DNA of 64,000 bases from Nocardioides pantholopis (GCF_003710085.1 NZ_CP033324.1:992001-1056000), one strand, 5' to 3'. Shown: positions 8,246 through 16,214, counted from the stretch's first letter. Numbers and translations: made by a program. Notes: generated by a model not told the origin, from the letters alone.

Positions 8246-9529
8246 ATGACGCTGACCCGCCACCATCACGCGGCGAGCCGTGACGCGCTCGTCGACGAGC
8301 TGGCCGAGCGGGTCCGCGACGCGATCCGCCGCGAGGGGGTCGACCCGCAGCGCGAGCCGGGCGTCGTACGCCGGATCGCGACCGCGGAGGTGCGCGCCCA
8401 CGACGAGCGGAGCCTGACCGGCCAGGTGGCGCCGGTGGCCGAGCCGGAGGCAGTGGTCGGGGAGCTGGTGGCCCGGATCTCGGGGTTCGGGCCGCTGCAG
8501 CCGTTCCTCGAGGACCCGGAGGTCGAGGAGATCTGGATCAACGATCCGTCCCGGGTCTTCATCGCCCGCAACGGGCGCCACGAGCTGACCAACCTGATGC
8601 TCACCGCGGCGCAGGTGACCGAGCTGGTGGAGCGGATGCTGAAGTCGAGCGGGCGGCGGGTGGACCTGAGCCGGCCGTTCGTGGACGCGATGCTGCCCGA
8701 GGGGCACCGGTTGCACGTGGTGCTGGAGGGCATCAGTCGGGGGTTCTCGGCCGTGAACATCCGCAAGTTCGTGCTCCGCGCCAGCCGGGTCACCGACCTG
8801 GTTGAGCTCGGCAGCCTCTCGGCGCGAGCCGCGGCGTTCCTGGAGGCCTCGGTGCGCGCGGGCCTGAACATCCTCGTCGCCGGCGGCACCCAGACCGGCA
8901 AGACCACGATGCTCAACTGCCTCGCCGCCGCGATCCCTGGCGGCGAGCGGGTGGTCTCCGCGGAGGAGGTCTACGAGCTGCGCTTCCCGCACCCCGACTG
9001 GGTGCCGCTGCAGACCCGGCAGGCCGGGCTGGAGGGCACCGGCGAGATCCGGCTGCGCGACCTGGTCAAGGAGAGCCTGCGGATGCGGCCCAGCCGCCTG
9101 ATCGTCGGCGAGGTCCGCGCCGAGGAGTGCCTGGACCTGCTGCTGGCCCTCAACGCGGGCTTGCCCGGGATGTGCACGATCCACGCGAACAGCGCCCGCG
9201 AGGCGCTGGTCAAGGTCTGCACGCTGCCGCTGCTGGCAGGCGAGAACATCTCGGCCCGGTTCGTGGTGCCCACCGTCGCGGCGTCCCTGGACCTGGTCGT
9301 CCACCTCGGCATCGACGAGCACGGCGTACGCCGGGTCAACGAGATCGTCGGCGTCCCGGGCCGGGTGGAGAGCGACGTCATCGAGACCCAGCCGCTCTTC
9401 GAGCGCCACGGCGGGGAGCTGCGGCGTACGCCGGGGGTGCCGCCACGGGTGGAGCGGTACGAGCGGATCGGGATCGACGTGCACGGCCTGCTCAGCGACC
9501 CCGCGCCCGGACCGCGGGAGGCCGTCTGA
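8246..9529 (+). CDS. Tad/Flp pilus assembly ATPase (CpaF/TadA)
   Basis: A 427-residue secretion ATPase of the TadA/CpaF branch. The Walker A motif GGTQTGKTT is at about residues 213-221, Walker B is RLIVGEVRAEE near 285, and the His box is CTIHANSA near 310. The N-terminal domain carries the family's EVEEIWINDPSRVFIA segment. It powers assembly of Flp pili at the cytoplasmic membrane. ATG 8246 is preferred over an upstream in-frame TTG. The preceding 221-nt gap has a -10-like TACGTT at 8209-8214 and one DnaA-box-like TTGTCCACA at 8161-8169. No TadZ-like septum-site gene precedes it here. The stop overlaps tadB (TGATG). Confidence 0.93.
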   Translation: MTLTRHHHAASRDALVDELAERVRDAIRREGVDPQREPGVVRRIATAEVRAHDERSLTGQVAPVAEPEAVVGELVARISGFGPLQPFLEDPEVEEIWINDPSRVFIARNGRHELTNLMLTAAQVTELVERMLKSSGRRVDLSRPFVDAMLPEGHRLHVVLEGISRGFSAVNIRKFVLRASRVTDLVELGSLSARAAAFLEASVRAGLNILVAGGTQTGKTTMLNCLAAAIPGGERVVSAEEVYELRFPHPDWVPLQTRQAGLEGTGEIRLRDLVKESLRMRPSRLIVGEVRAEECLDLLLALNAGLPGMCTIHANSAREALVKVCTLPLLAGENISARFVVPTVAASLDLVVHLGIDEHGVRRVNEIVGVPGRVESDVIETQPLFERHGGELRRTPGVPPRVERYERIGIDVHGLLSDPAPGPREAV

Positions 9530-10380
9530 TGGGCGCCCTGGTCGGGCTCGGCGTGGGGGTCGGGCTGCTCCTGGTGTGGTCGGCGTTCGCGCTGCCCCGT
9601 CCGCCGGCGCGACCGCGGGGCGAGGGCCGCACGGCAGTGCTTCTGGCCCGGGCCGGGATGGCGGAGGTGTCCCTGCCGGGCTTCGTCGCCCTGTGCCTGG
9701 CGACCGGCGCCGTGGCGGGCGCGGTGCTCCAGGTCGTCTCCCGCACGCCGCCGGTGGCGGTGGCGTTCGGGCTGATGGGCGCCTACCTCCCGGTGGCGCT
9801 GGTCGCCGGGCGGGCGCGGCGCCGGCAGCGCGAGCTCGCCGAGGTGTGGCCCGAGGCGGTCGACAACCTGGCCTCGGCGGTGCGCGCCGGCATGTCCCTG
9901 CCCGATGCCCTGTCCGCGCTCGGCACCCGCGGCCCGGAGCCGCTGCGGCCGGCGTTCGCGGCGTTCGCGCTGGACCACCAGGTGACCGGCCGGTTCGGGG
10001 AGTCCCTGGACCGGCTCAAGGACCGGCTGGCCGACCCCGTCGGGGACCGGGTGGTCGAGGGGCTGCGGGTGGCCCGCGAGGTCGGCGGCGGCGACCTCGG
10101 CCGGCTGCTGCGCAACCTGTCGGGCTACCTGCGCGAGGAGGCCCGGACCCGCTCCGAGCTCGAGTCGCGCCAGTCCTGGACCGTCAACGGCGCCCGCCTC
10201 GCCGTCGCCGCGCCCTGGCTGGTGCTGCTGATGATGTCGTTCCAGACCGAGGTGATCCGGCGCTACTCCTCGCCGGCCGGGGTGCTGGTCCTGGCGGTCG
10301 GCGCTGTCGCCTGCGTGGCCGCCTACCGGCTGATGATGCGCCTGGGGCGGCTCCCGGTCGAGCAGCGGATCCTGTCGTGA
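9529..10380 (+). CDS. Tad pilus inner-membrane protein TadB (type II secretion F domain)
   Basis: A 283-residue membrane protein with hydrophobic segments near residues 1-20, 45-65, 68-85 and two at the C-terminus (about 220-270). The central cytoplasmic F domain (VWPEAVDNLASAVRAGMSLP, then RVAREVGGGDLGRLLRNLS) is characteristic of TadB. It forms the pilus assembly platform with TadC. Both ends overlap its neighbours: TGATG with cpaF and GTGA with tadC. Confidence 0.9.
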   Translation: MGALVGLGVGVGLLLVWSAFALPRPPARPRGEGRTAVLLARAGMAEVSLPGFVALCLATGAVAGAVLQVVSRTPPVAVAFGLMGAYLPVALVAGRARRRQRELAEVWPEAVDNLASAVRAGMSLPDALSALGTRGPEPLRPAFAAFALDHQVTGRFGESLDRLKDRLADPVGDRVVEGLRVAREVGGGDLGRLLRNLSGYLREEARTRSELESRQSWTVNGARLAVAAPWLVLLMMSFQTEVIRRYSSPAGVLVLAVGAVACVAAYRLMMRLGRLPVEQRILS

Positions 10381-11318
10381 CGCTCGCGATGTGGGGAGCG
10401 GTCCTCGGCGCCGCCGCCGGCGCCGGGCTGCTCCTGGCCGGGGTTCGCGTGCTCGCGCTGCGGCGTACGCCGCTTGCCGACCGGGTGCTGCCCTACGTCC
10501 GGGACCTGCCGCCGGCCGGAGGCGCGGCCCCGCGCTTGGGCGTGGACCCGCGGCCGACCTCGGCCGTGGCCGGCGTCTTCGGGCCGGTCCTGCGCTCGGC
10601 CGCGGAGTCGGTGGAGCGGGTGCTGGGCGGCTCCGCGTCGGTACGCCGCCGGCTGGTCCGCGCCAACCTGGACCGGACCGTCCAGGAGTTCCGGGTCGAG
10701 CAGGTGGTGTGGGGGCTGGCGGCGTTCGCCCTCGCCGCGGCGTACGCCCTGCTCCGCGCGGTCACCGACCCCGGCCAGCTCGGTGCCGCGCTCGTGGTCT
10801 GCGCGATCGCGTTCGCGGTCGGGGTGCTGGCCCGCGACCAGCACCTGACCGGCCAGGTCCGGGCCCGCGAGCGGCGGATTCTGGCCGAGTTCCCCACCGT
10901 CGCCGAGCTGCTCGCGCTCGCGGTCGCGGCGGGGGAGAGCCCGGTCGCGGCGCTGGACCGCGTCGTACGCCGCAGCGGCGGCGAGCTGTCGGCCGACCTG
11001 GCGCGGGTGCTGGCCGCCGTACGCACCGGCGAGCCGGTGGCGTCCGCGTTCGAGTCGCTCGCGGCCACCACTGGGCTGCCGCTGGTGGCCAGGTTCGCCC
11101 AGGGCATCGCCGTCGCGGTGGAGCGCGGCACCCCGCTCGCCGACGTGCTGCACGCCCAGGCCGCCGACGTGCGCGAGGCGGGACGCCGCGAGCTGATCGA
11201 GGTCGCCGCCCGCAAGGAGGTCGTGATGATGGTGCCGGTGGTGTTCCTGGTGCTTCCCATCACTGTGCTCTTCGCGTTCTGGCCAGGCGTCGTCGGCCTG
11301 TCCCTGACCACCCCCTGA
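10377..11318 (+). CDS. Tad pilus inner-membrane protein TadC (type II secretion F domain)
   Basis: A 313-residue paralogue of TadB starting at an overlapping GTG. It has an N-terminal membrane segment, a pair of helices near 120-155, an F domain (AEFPTVAELLALAVAAGESP) and C-terminal helices (VVMMVPVVFLVLPITVLFAF). It pairs with TadB as the platform protein of the Flp pilus. Forty-three nt separate it from the pilin gene, leaving room for a separate ribosome site. Confidence 0.9.
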   Translation: MTLAMWGAVLGAAAGAGLLLAGVRVLALRRTPLADRVLPYVRDLPPAGGAAPRLGVDPRPTSAVAGVFGPVLRSAAESVERVLGGSASVRRRLVRANLDRTVQEFRVEQVVWGLAAFALAAAYALLRAVTDPGQLGAALVVCAIAFAVGVLARDQHLTGQVRARERRILAEFPTVAELLALAVAAGESPVAALDRVVRRSGGELSADLARVLAAVRTGEPVASAFESLAATTGLPLVARFAQGIAVAVERGTPLADVLHAQAADVREAGRRELIEVAARKEVVMMVPVVFLVLPITVLFAFWPGVVGLSLTTP

Positions 11319-11361
11319 CCCCCCGATCCACTCAGATCCGGACACCCGAACGGAGCACTCC

Positions 11362-11574
11362 ATGGAACACCTCCTCCACTCCCTCCTCCACTCCCTCCTC
11401 CGTCTCCACGCCGCAGTCACCGGAATGCGGCACCGGCCCCGCGACGACCGCGGCGACGTGCCGGGCTGGGTCATGGTGACCGTGATGACCGCGGGTCTCG
11501 TCGCGGTGCTGACCGCGGTGGCAGGCCCGGCGCTGCAGCAGATGCTCACCAGCGCGCTGAACTCGGTGAAGTAG
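11362..11574 (+). CDS. Flp-type pilin
   Basis: A 70-residue precursor. A charged leader (GMRHRPRDDRGDVPGW) precedes one hydrophobic helix (VMVTVMTAGLVAVLTAVAGPAL), the form of small Flp/TadE-like pilins of actinobacteria. It would be processed at the membrane and polymerised by the CpaF-TadB-TadC machine. The first 14 codons contain an in-frame repeat (HSLLHSLL). The tadE-like gene begins at GTG overlapping its TAG stop. Confidence 0.8.
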   Translation: MEHLLHSLLHSLLRLHAAVTGMRHRPRDDRGDVPGWVMVTVMTAGLVAVLTAVAGPALQQMLTSALNSVK

Positions 11575-11960
11575 TGCCGCGGCGCCGCCGGGGCGAGGGC
11601 GGCGCGGCCGTCGTCGACTTCGTGCTGGTGCTGGTCATCCTGGTGCCGCTGTTCCTGGGGATCCTGCAGGTCGCGCTGGTGCTGCTGGTCCGCAACACGC
11701 TGGCCGCGGCGGCCTCCGAGGGGGCCCGGTACGCCGCCACGGCCGACCGTGGCCCAGAGGAGGGGGCCGCCCTGACCCGACGGCAGATCGACGACGCGGT
11801 CTCGGGCCGGTTCGCCGGCGACGTCACCGCCCGCCAGGAGGGCGTCGGCGGGCAGCAGGTCGTGGTCGTCACGGTGCGGGCCACGGTCCCGGCTCTGGGA
11901 CTCGGCGGACCGGGGGTCGACCTGGAGGTGGCCGGCCGGGCCGTGGAGGAGCCGCCGTGA
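11574..11960 (+). CDS. TadE-like minor pilin
   Basis: A 128-residue protein with a short basic N-terminus (RRRRGEGGAAVVDFVLV) leading into a single transmembrane helix containing the TadE-type Glu/Asp-phi motif, then an extracellular domain beginning RNTLAAAASEGARYAA, the TadE signature. Minor (pseudo)pilins of this kind support Flp fibre assembly. GTG start overlaps the pilin stop; its own end overlaps the next gene by 4 nt. Confidence 0.85.
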   Translation: MPRRRRGEGGAAVVDFVLVLVILVPLFLGILQVALVLLVRNTLAAAASEGARYAATADRGPEEGAALTRRQIDDAVSGRFAGDVTARQEGVGGQQVVVVTVRATVPALGLGGPGVDLEVAGRAVEEPP

Positions 11961-12406
11961 TCGCGCGCCCCCGTCGGCGCGGGGAGGACGGCAGTGCCCT
12001 GGTCGAGGTGGTCTGGCTGGGGATCCTGCTGCTGGTGCCGCTGCTGTGGATCGTGCTGTCGGTCTTCGAGGTCCAGCGCGGGGCCTACGCCACGACTTCG
12101 GCGGCTCGGGCCGCCGGACGCGCCTACGCGCTGGCGCCGGATGACGCCGAGGGCCAGCGCCGGGCGCTGGCCGCGGCCCGGCAGGCGTTCGCGGACCAGG
12201 GGATCGCGGAGGTACCGCTCACGCTGCGGGTCACCTGTACGCCGTACCCCGCCGACTGCCACCAGGGGACCTCGGTGATCACGGTCAGCATCGACTCCTC
12301 GGTGCGGCTGCCGCTGCTGCCCGACGTGCTCGGCGCGGGGGAGCCGCGGTTCGCGCTGGACGCGACGCACACGGTGCCGATCGGGCAGTACCAGGAGGTC
12401 CGGTGA
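11957..12406 (+). CDS. Second TadE-like minor pilin
   Basis: A 149-residue TadE-like protein: basic start (ARPRRRGEDGSALVEVVWLG), one membrane helix, then RGAYATTSAARAAGRAYALA. A CTPYPADC loop carries two cysteines that could form a disulphide outside the cell. The 3' end is duplicated at 15212-15306, where only the last 31 codons survive. It overlaps both neighbours by 4 nt (GTGA). Confidence 0.85.
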   Translation: MIARPRRRGEDGSALVEVVWLGILLLVPLLWIVLSVFEVQRGAYATTSAARAAGRAYALAPDDAEGQRRALAAARQAFADQGIAEVPLTLRVTCTPYPADCHQGTSVITVSIDSSVRLPLLPDVLGAGEPRFALDATHTVPIGQYQEVR

Positions 12407-12864
12407 GGCCGCCGCGCTCGGGGGAGCGGGTACGCCGCGACGAGCGCGGCCAGGTCTCGGTGCTGATCATCGGGTTCGCGCTGGTGCTCACGATCGGGCT
12501 GGCCGTGGTGGTGGACGCGTCCGCGGCGTACCTGCAACGCTCCGGGCTCAACAGCCTCGCCGACGGCGCGGCCCTGCACGGCGCCGACCTGGGCGCCACC
12601 GGCCGCGACGTCTACACCGAGGGGCTGCCGACCGAGCGGCTGCGGCTGACCAGCGCCGAGGTGCGGTCCTCGGTGGCGGAGTACCTGCGCGCCACCGGGG
12701 CGCACGAGAAGTACCCCGGCCTCACCTTCACCGTCAGCGTCAGCGCCGACCAGCGGGTCACGGTCGAGCTCTCCGCACCCCTCGAGCTGCCCCTCCACGT
12801 CCCCGGCGGCCCGTCCACCGCGAGCATCGGCGCCACCGGCTCTGCCGTCTCCACCGTCGAGTGA
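12403..12864 (+). CDS. TadG-like pilus assembly protein (copy 1)
   Basis: A 153-residue protein of the actinobacterial Rv3654c/TadG-like type: cytoplasmic ERGQVSVLIIGFALVLTIGL runs into one transmembrane helix, followed by DASAAYLQRSGLNSLADGAA, the conserved TadG N-terminal signature, and a small extracytoplasmic domain. It closes the Tad operon. A second copy, about 90 percent identical by eye, lies at 15303-15761. Its stop overlaps the GTG of the cpaF fragment that follows. Confidence 0.85.
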   Translation: MRPPRSGERVRRDERGQVSVLIIGFALVLTIGLAVVVDASAAYLQRSGLNSLADGAALHGADLGATGRDVYTEGLPTERLRLTSAEVRSSVAEYLRATGAHEKYPGLTFTVSVSADQRVTVELSAPLELPLHVPGGPSTASIGATGSAVSTVE

Positions 12865-13262
12865 CCCCAACGCGGTTCAATCCCCTGACCGAGTCCGCTC
12901 TCGTGGGGGAGTTGGTCGCCCGTAACGGTTGCCACGAGCTGACCAACCTGATGCTCACCTCGGCGCAGGTGACCGAGCTGGTTGAGCGAGTGCTGAAGTC
13001 GAGCGGGCGGCGGGTCGACCTGAGCCAGCCCTTCCTGGACGCGATGCTGCCCGAGGGCCACCGGCTGCACGTGGTGCTGGAGGGCATCAGCCGTGGCTTC
13101 TCGGCGGCCAACATCCGCAAGTTCGTGCTGCGCGCCAGCCGGGCCTCCGACCTGGTCGAGCTCGGCAGCATGTCGGCGCGGGCGGCAGCCTTCCTGGAGG
13201 CGTCAGTGCGCGCCGGGCTGAACATCCTCGTCGCCGGCGGCACCCAGACCGGGAAGACCACG
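12861..13262 (+). pseudogene. Truncated second cpaF (ends inside Walker A)
   Basis: From GELVAR onward this stretch repeats cpaF (8246-9529) almost exactly, but it has an internal deletion: GELVAR joins directly to NGCHELTNLML, losing about 36 residues including the EVEEIWIN segment. Homology then runs to GGTQTGKTT and stops dead at 13262, where unrelated DNA begins. Without Walker B and the C-terminal lobe it cannot be a working ATPase. It is the left end of a decayed duplicate of the Tad locus. Confidence 0.88.
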
Positions 13263-13288
13263 CCTCCTCAACTAGTCGAGGAGGCGTG
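13259..13288. terminator. Intrinsic terminator at island junction
   Basis: CACGCCTCCTC and GAGGAGGCGTG form a perfect 11-bp stem with an 8-nt loop, followed on the + strand by TGTGTTTT. On the minus strand the stem is made by the last codons of the small gene 13272-13469, whose TAG stop sits in the loop. It can stop transcription from either side, exactly at the end of the cpaF fragment. Confidence 0.8.
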
Positions 13289-13469
13289 TGTTTTCACCGC
13301 CGAAGATGCGGACGACAGCGGTCGCCTGCGCCAGGGTGAACTCCGGTCCGTCCCATGGCTCGGCGGAGAGCGGCGCGATGCGGGCAATATCGAGCCTGTT
13401 GGACCACCTCGCCGAGTAGTCCGTCTGGGTGGTGGCCGGGGTCGTGCGGGTACGCGAAGATGCGTTCAT
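13272..13469 (-). CDS. Small hypothetical protein in island
   Basis: A 65-residue protein (MNASSRTRTTPATTQTDYSA..., ending VVRIFGGENTRLLD). It has a Thr/Ser-rich start, then a WSNRLDIARIAPLSAEPWDG segment. No family is recognised. The stop codon is within the loop of the terminator hairpin 13259-13288, which supports a real 3' end. An upstream ATG (13523) is possible. Lower GC than the flanking tad genes suggests transfer. Confidence 0.5.
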   Translation of the reverse strand: MNASSRTRTTPATTQTDYSARWSNRLDIARIAPLSAEPWDGPEFTLAQATAVVRIFGGENTRLLD

Positions 13470-13826
13470 GGTCTGGCGCTTCTGACAGCGTCGGTTCCTA
13501 GGCCCCGTTCGGTGTTGGCGCACCGGGCGGGGCCGCCCTCGTTATCGAGGGCATGGCTGAACCACGCCGTCCGCCGCCGACGTGCGCAACCACTTCGTTG
13601 CAAGCTCGACGCCCACGTGAACGGACAGATGAGAAAGTCGCCGTCTCGTGACCCCCAGTTAGATCCGGGACCTGCTGCCCCTCCTGGTCAGTTTGGAACC
13701 GCCCGCATCAAGTACTTGGCCGCACGGGACGACGAAGGCCGGCCGGAAATGACCCAAGAACAAGCTGCGGACATCGCGCGGATTCTCGGGCCGACGGTGA
13801 GAGAGCGCCTGTGCCGGTTGGCCATC
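13470..13826. other. 357-nt stretch without a well-supported gene
   Basis: Reduced GC compared with the flanks. A plus-strand frame from ATG 13629 (ARDDEGRPEMTQEQAADIAR) reads plausibly, but continues to 14063 across the 3' end of the opposite-strand gene, where it becomes Arg/Lys-rich. It may be a remnant of a transferred gene. Confidence 0.4.
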
Positions 13827-14750
13827 CTAGGTGGTGCGGGAGTCGCGATCAGTTGGGGGCAGGGGCTCGAGGGGCGACTCAAAAAGGGACGGATTCGTAA
13901 CGATGAAGGGATACTCGCGATACCTCGGAAACGGGGGTCCGGGCTCAGGGTCAGGAAAGAACCCACCGTCATCCGGACCAATGCCCGAGAGGACCGGGGC
14001 TGCCGCTCGCGTCGAATCAAGAGCAGCCAGAGCGGCGCGGTTGACGGCTCTAGATTCGGCTGAACTCGCCGCACGGAGTTCCCTTAGGCGGGTGATAGCG
14101 TGCGCCTTGTAGGTTCGGTAGTTCAGTTCGTTTCGAATAGCGCGGCGGTAACCTGCGACCGCCGCCGGCAGTCGTTCCTCAAGGTCGAGAGCTCGGACAC
14201 GCAGTTGTGCGACCTTGCGATCCAGTTCCGCAGAAGCCGAGCGCACCTCAGAGGCGAGCGAGAAGGCGTCGTCGAGCTCCCTGACCATTCCGGTAACTAA
14301 CGCATACTGCTCGAACCGTAGGGAGCGCTGAATTTCAATCGCTCGTTGCGTTCGGTTTAGGAGGCGTATGAGTGTCCGATACTCCCACCAGCGCCGGGGC
14401 GACCAGGCCAAAGCGTTGGCCAGAAGACCTGGATTGCGGGAGATGGCGAGGGCGGAGATGGGCCCGAAAATGATGATTACTGCGGCGTATGTTGCCGAAA
14501 TCTGCGTCACATGGGCCCAAGCGCGTCCTGGCGGACGGTCGTACAGCAGGGCGCCGAGAGCGGTTGAAGTCCCGGTCGCGAGTCCGATCGCTGCGAGTGT
14601 CCAGAAAAAGGAACTGAACACTCGAAACGCCTTGGAATATTGGAAGGCGAATGTCGAGGCGAGCGTTCGGACTTCCAGCACAAGGCCCACGCCTAGGACT
14701 GGCAACACTTGGGCAATAGCGGTCCAGTATGCCGCTTCCGACGACGTCAC
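13827..14750 (-). CDS. Hypothetical membrane protein with coiled coil
   Basis: About 307 residues from a GTG (VTSSEAAYWTAIAQVLPVLG); the start is uncertain because no clear ribosome site is seen. Three or four hydrophobic segments occupy the first 120 residues (AIAQVLPVLGVGLVLEV, VFSSFFWTLAAIGLATG, AAVIIIFGPISALAIS). A long charged helical region follows (LASEVRSASAELDRKVAQLR) that should form a coiled coil, then a Pro-rich C-terminus (PDPEPGPPFPRYREYPF). No known family is recognised. It is the largest gene of the insert in the second Tad copy, and its codon use is visibly less GC-biased than its neighbours. Confidence 0.65.
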   Translation of the reverse strand: MTSSEAAYWTAIAQVLPVLGVGLVLEVRTLASTFAFQYSKAFRVFSSFFWTLAAIGLATGTSTALGALLYDRPPGRAWAHVTQISATYAAVIIIFGPISALAISRNPGLLANALAWSPRRWWEYRTLIRLLNRTQRAIEIQRSLRFEQYALVTGMVRELDDAFSLASEVRSASAELDRKVAQLRVRALDLEERLPAAVAGYRRAIRNELNYRTYKAHAITRLRELRAASSAESRAVNRAALAALDSTRAAAPVLSGIGPDDGGFFPDPEPGPPFPRYREYPFIVTNPSLFESPLEPLPPTDRDSRTT

Positions 14751-14901
14751 CTGCGGAGAGTATCCAGTGGCGCCGGGCCTCGGCGAAGGATTGCGCTCGT
14801 GACAGGATGCTTTTAGTCCAGGACCTAGGAGCGGTTGATGGCGATGTAGGCCGCTCCCGTGGCGCTGGGCTGGGCCCACGAGCACGTCTTGGCGAACGGA
14901 T

Positions 14902-15087
14902 CTAGCTGGTCTCCACACCCCTGGTGTTCACCAGCAGCCCCAGCAACCCGGTGATCCCGGCCGGCGCAATCGCGCCGAGCTCGGAGGGCACGGAGGCACC
15001 GCGGATGGCGAGGATCCCGACGAGCACGAGGGCCACGAGGGTCGCGGTGCCGACGAAGCCGATGACGAGGCGAGTAGGGACGTTCAC
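14902..15087 (-). CDS. Small holin-like membrane protein
   Basis: A 61-residue protein starting with GTG (VNVPTRLVIGFVGTATLVAL). It has two hydrophobic helices (about 7-27 and 40-53) with a short polar tail. Size and topology resemble small phage holins or their relatives in actinophages. GTG overlaps the stop of the 36-residue gene just upstream (GTGA), so the pair is coupled. Function is inferred from shape and pairing only. Confidence 0.55.
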   Translation of the reverse strand: MNVPTRLVIGFVGTATLVALVLVGILAIRGASVPSELGAIAPAGITGLLGLLVNTRGVETS

Positions 15088-15194
15088 GGGTCTCTCCGTT
15101 CGTTGAGGTGGGTGGTGAGCCGGTCCTCGATGTCGTCGACCTGCCGGGCCAGGACCCCGTAGCCGACGGTCAGGCCGTGGAGGTCGTCCTTCAT
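15084..15194 (-). CDS. Micro-protein upstream of holin-like gene
   Basis: Thirty-six residues, starting MKDDLHGLTVGYGVLARQVD and rich in acidic and heptad-spaced hydrophobic residues, so probably one amphipathic helix. It overlaps the holin-like start by 4 nt. Small coiled-coil genes commonly sit beside holins in actinophage lysis cassettes; that this is one is inference. Confidence 0.45.
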   Translation of the reverse strand: MKDDLHGLTVGYGVLARQVDDIEDRLTTHLNERRDP

Positions 15195-15211
15195 CGAGGA
15201 CCCGTGGTTGT

Positions 15212-15306
15212 GGGTGCTGCCGGACGTGCTGGGCGCCGGGGAGCCGCGCTTCGCGCTCGACGCGACCCACACGGTGCCGATCGGCCAGTACCAGGAGGTC
15301 CGATGA
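15212..15306 (+). pseudogene. 3' remnant of a second tadE-like gene
   Basis: The last 31 codons (VLPDVLGAGEPRFALDATHT then VPIGQYQEVR, stop) match the end of the TadE-like gene 11957-12406. Homology begins abruptly near 15212. No start or membrane helix remains. It marks the right edge of the foreign insert. Confidence 0.85.
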
Positions 15307-15761
15307 GGCCGGCCCGACCCGCGTCGCGGGCGCCGCACGAGCGCGGCCAGGTCTCGGTGCTGATCATCGGGTTCGCGCTGGTGCTCGCGATCGGCGTCGC
15401 CGTGGTGGTGGACGCCTCCGCGGCGTACCTGCAGCGCTCCGGGCTCGACAGCCTCGCCGACGGCGCCGCGCTGCACGGCGCCGACCTCGGCGCCACCGGC
15501 CGCGACGTCTACACCGAGGGCGTGCCGGCCGAGCGGCTGCGGCTGACCAGCGCCCAGGTGCACGCCTCGGTGGCGGCCTACCTGCGCTCGACCGGCGCGC
15601 ACCAGAAGTACCCGGGCCTGACCTTCACCGTCGGCGTCAGCGCCGACCAGGGCGTCACCGTCGAGCTGTCCGCACCCCTCGACCTGCCGCTCCGGGTCCC
15701 CGGCGGCCCCGACACCGCGAGCATCGGCGCCACCGGCTCGGCCGTCTCCACCGTCGAGTGA
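15303..15761 (+). CDS. TadG-like pilus assembly protein (copy 2)
   Basis: A 152-residue near-copy of the gene at 12403-12864, intact from ATG to stop: RGQVSVLIIGFALVLAIGVA membrane helix, DASAAYLQRSGLDSLADGAA signature and a C-terminus ending GATGSAVSTVE in both copies. Because the rest of the second Tad locus is lost, it may be expressed only if an upstream promoter survives, or it may be a non-functional leftover. The ATG overlaps the TGA of the tadE remnant (ATGA). Confidence 0.8.
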   Translation: MRPARPASRAPHERGQVSVLIIGFALVLAIGVAVVVDASAAYLQRSGLDSLADGAALHGADLGATGRDVYTEGVPAERLRLTSAQVHASVAAYLRSTGAHQKYPGLTFTVGVSADQGVTVELSAPLDLPLRVPGGPDTASIGATGSAVSTVE

Positions 15762-15848
15762 GCGCAGACCCCGCAGGAGAGGTCGGGCCTGCGGACGCCC
15801 CTGCAGACAGGCCGGGCGGGGCAGGCCCGGGAGGGGAGGGGAGGGGCC

Positions 15849-16208
15849 TCAGTCCACGCACAGACAGAACGGGTGCCCCGCCGGGTCGAGGAAGACCCGG
15901 AAGGTCTCGCCCGGCTGGTGCTCGTGACGGGTGGCGCCGAGGGCCAGGACGGCCTGCTCGGCGGCGTCGAGGTCCTCGACGACCACGTCGAGGTGGACCT
16001 GCTGGGGGACGTCCTGGCTGGGCCAGGCCGGGGCCCGGTAGTCCTCCACCTGCTGGAAGGAGATGCACTGCTGGCCGTCCTCGGAGCGGAGGTCGACCCA
16101 GTCCGGCTCGGGCTGGGCCGACCAGCCGAGCAGCTCGCCGTAGAACCCGGCGAGCGCCATGGGATCGGGGCAGTCGATGACGAAGCTCGGGAAGCGTGCG
16201 ATGGCCAT
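15849..16208 (-). CDS. VOC (glyoxalase/bleomycin-resistance fold) protein
   Basis: A 119-residue single-module VOC protein: FPSFVIDCPDPMALAGFYGE opens the first beta-alpha-beta-beta-beta unit, HLDVVVEDLDAAEQAVLALG the second, ending FRVFLDPAGHPFCLCVD. Metal-site positions (His in VHLDV, Asp/Glu near the C-terminus) are partly preserved. Function is probably ligand sequestration or a small dioxygenase/isomerase-type role; not assignable. A TACCGT -10 element 6 nt upstream of the ATG suggests a leaderless mRNA. Confidence 0.8.
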   Translation of the reverse strand: MAIARFPSFVIDCPDPMALAGFYGELLGWSAQPEPDWVDLRSEDGQQCISFQQVEDYRAPAWPSQDVPQQVHLDVVVEDLDAAEQAVLALGATRHEHQPGETFRVFLDPAGHPFCLCVD

Positions 16209-16214
16209 GCCGGC

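Noticed and set aside
13629..14063. Plus-strand ORF inside the Tad insert
   Set aside because: Overlaps the better minus-strand gene and turns Arg/Lys-rich after 13827; only the first part looks coding.
12861..14063. A 400-residue CpaF-like fusion protein
   Set aside because: The frame only happens to stay open across the junction at 13262; the second half has no ATPase homology.
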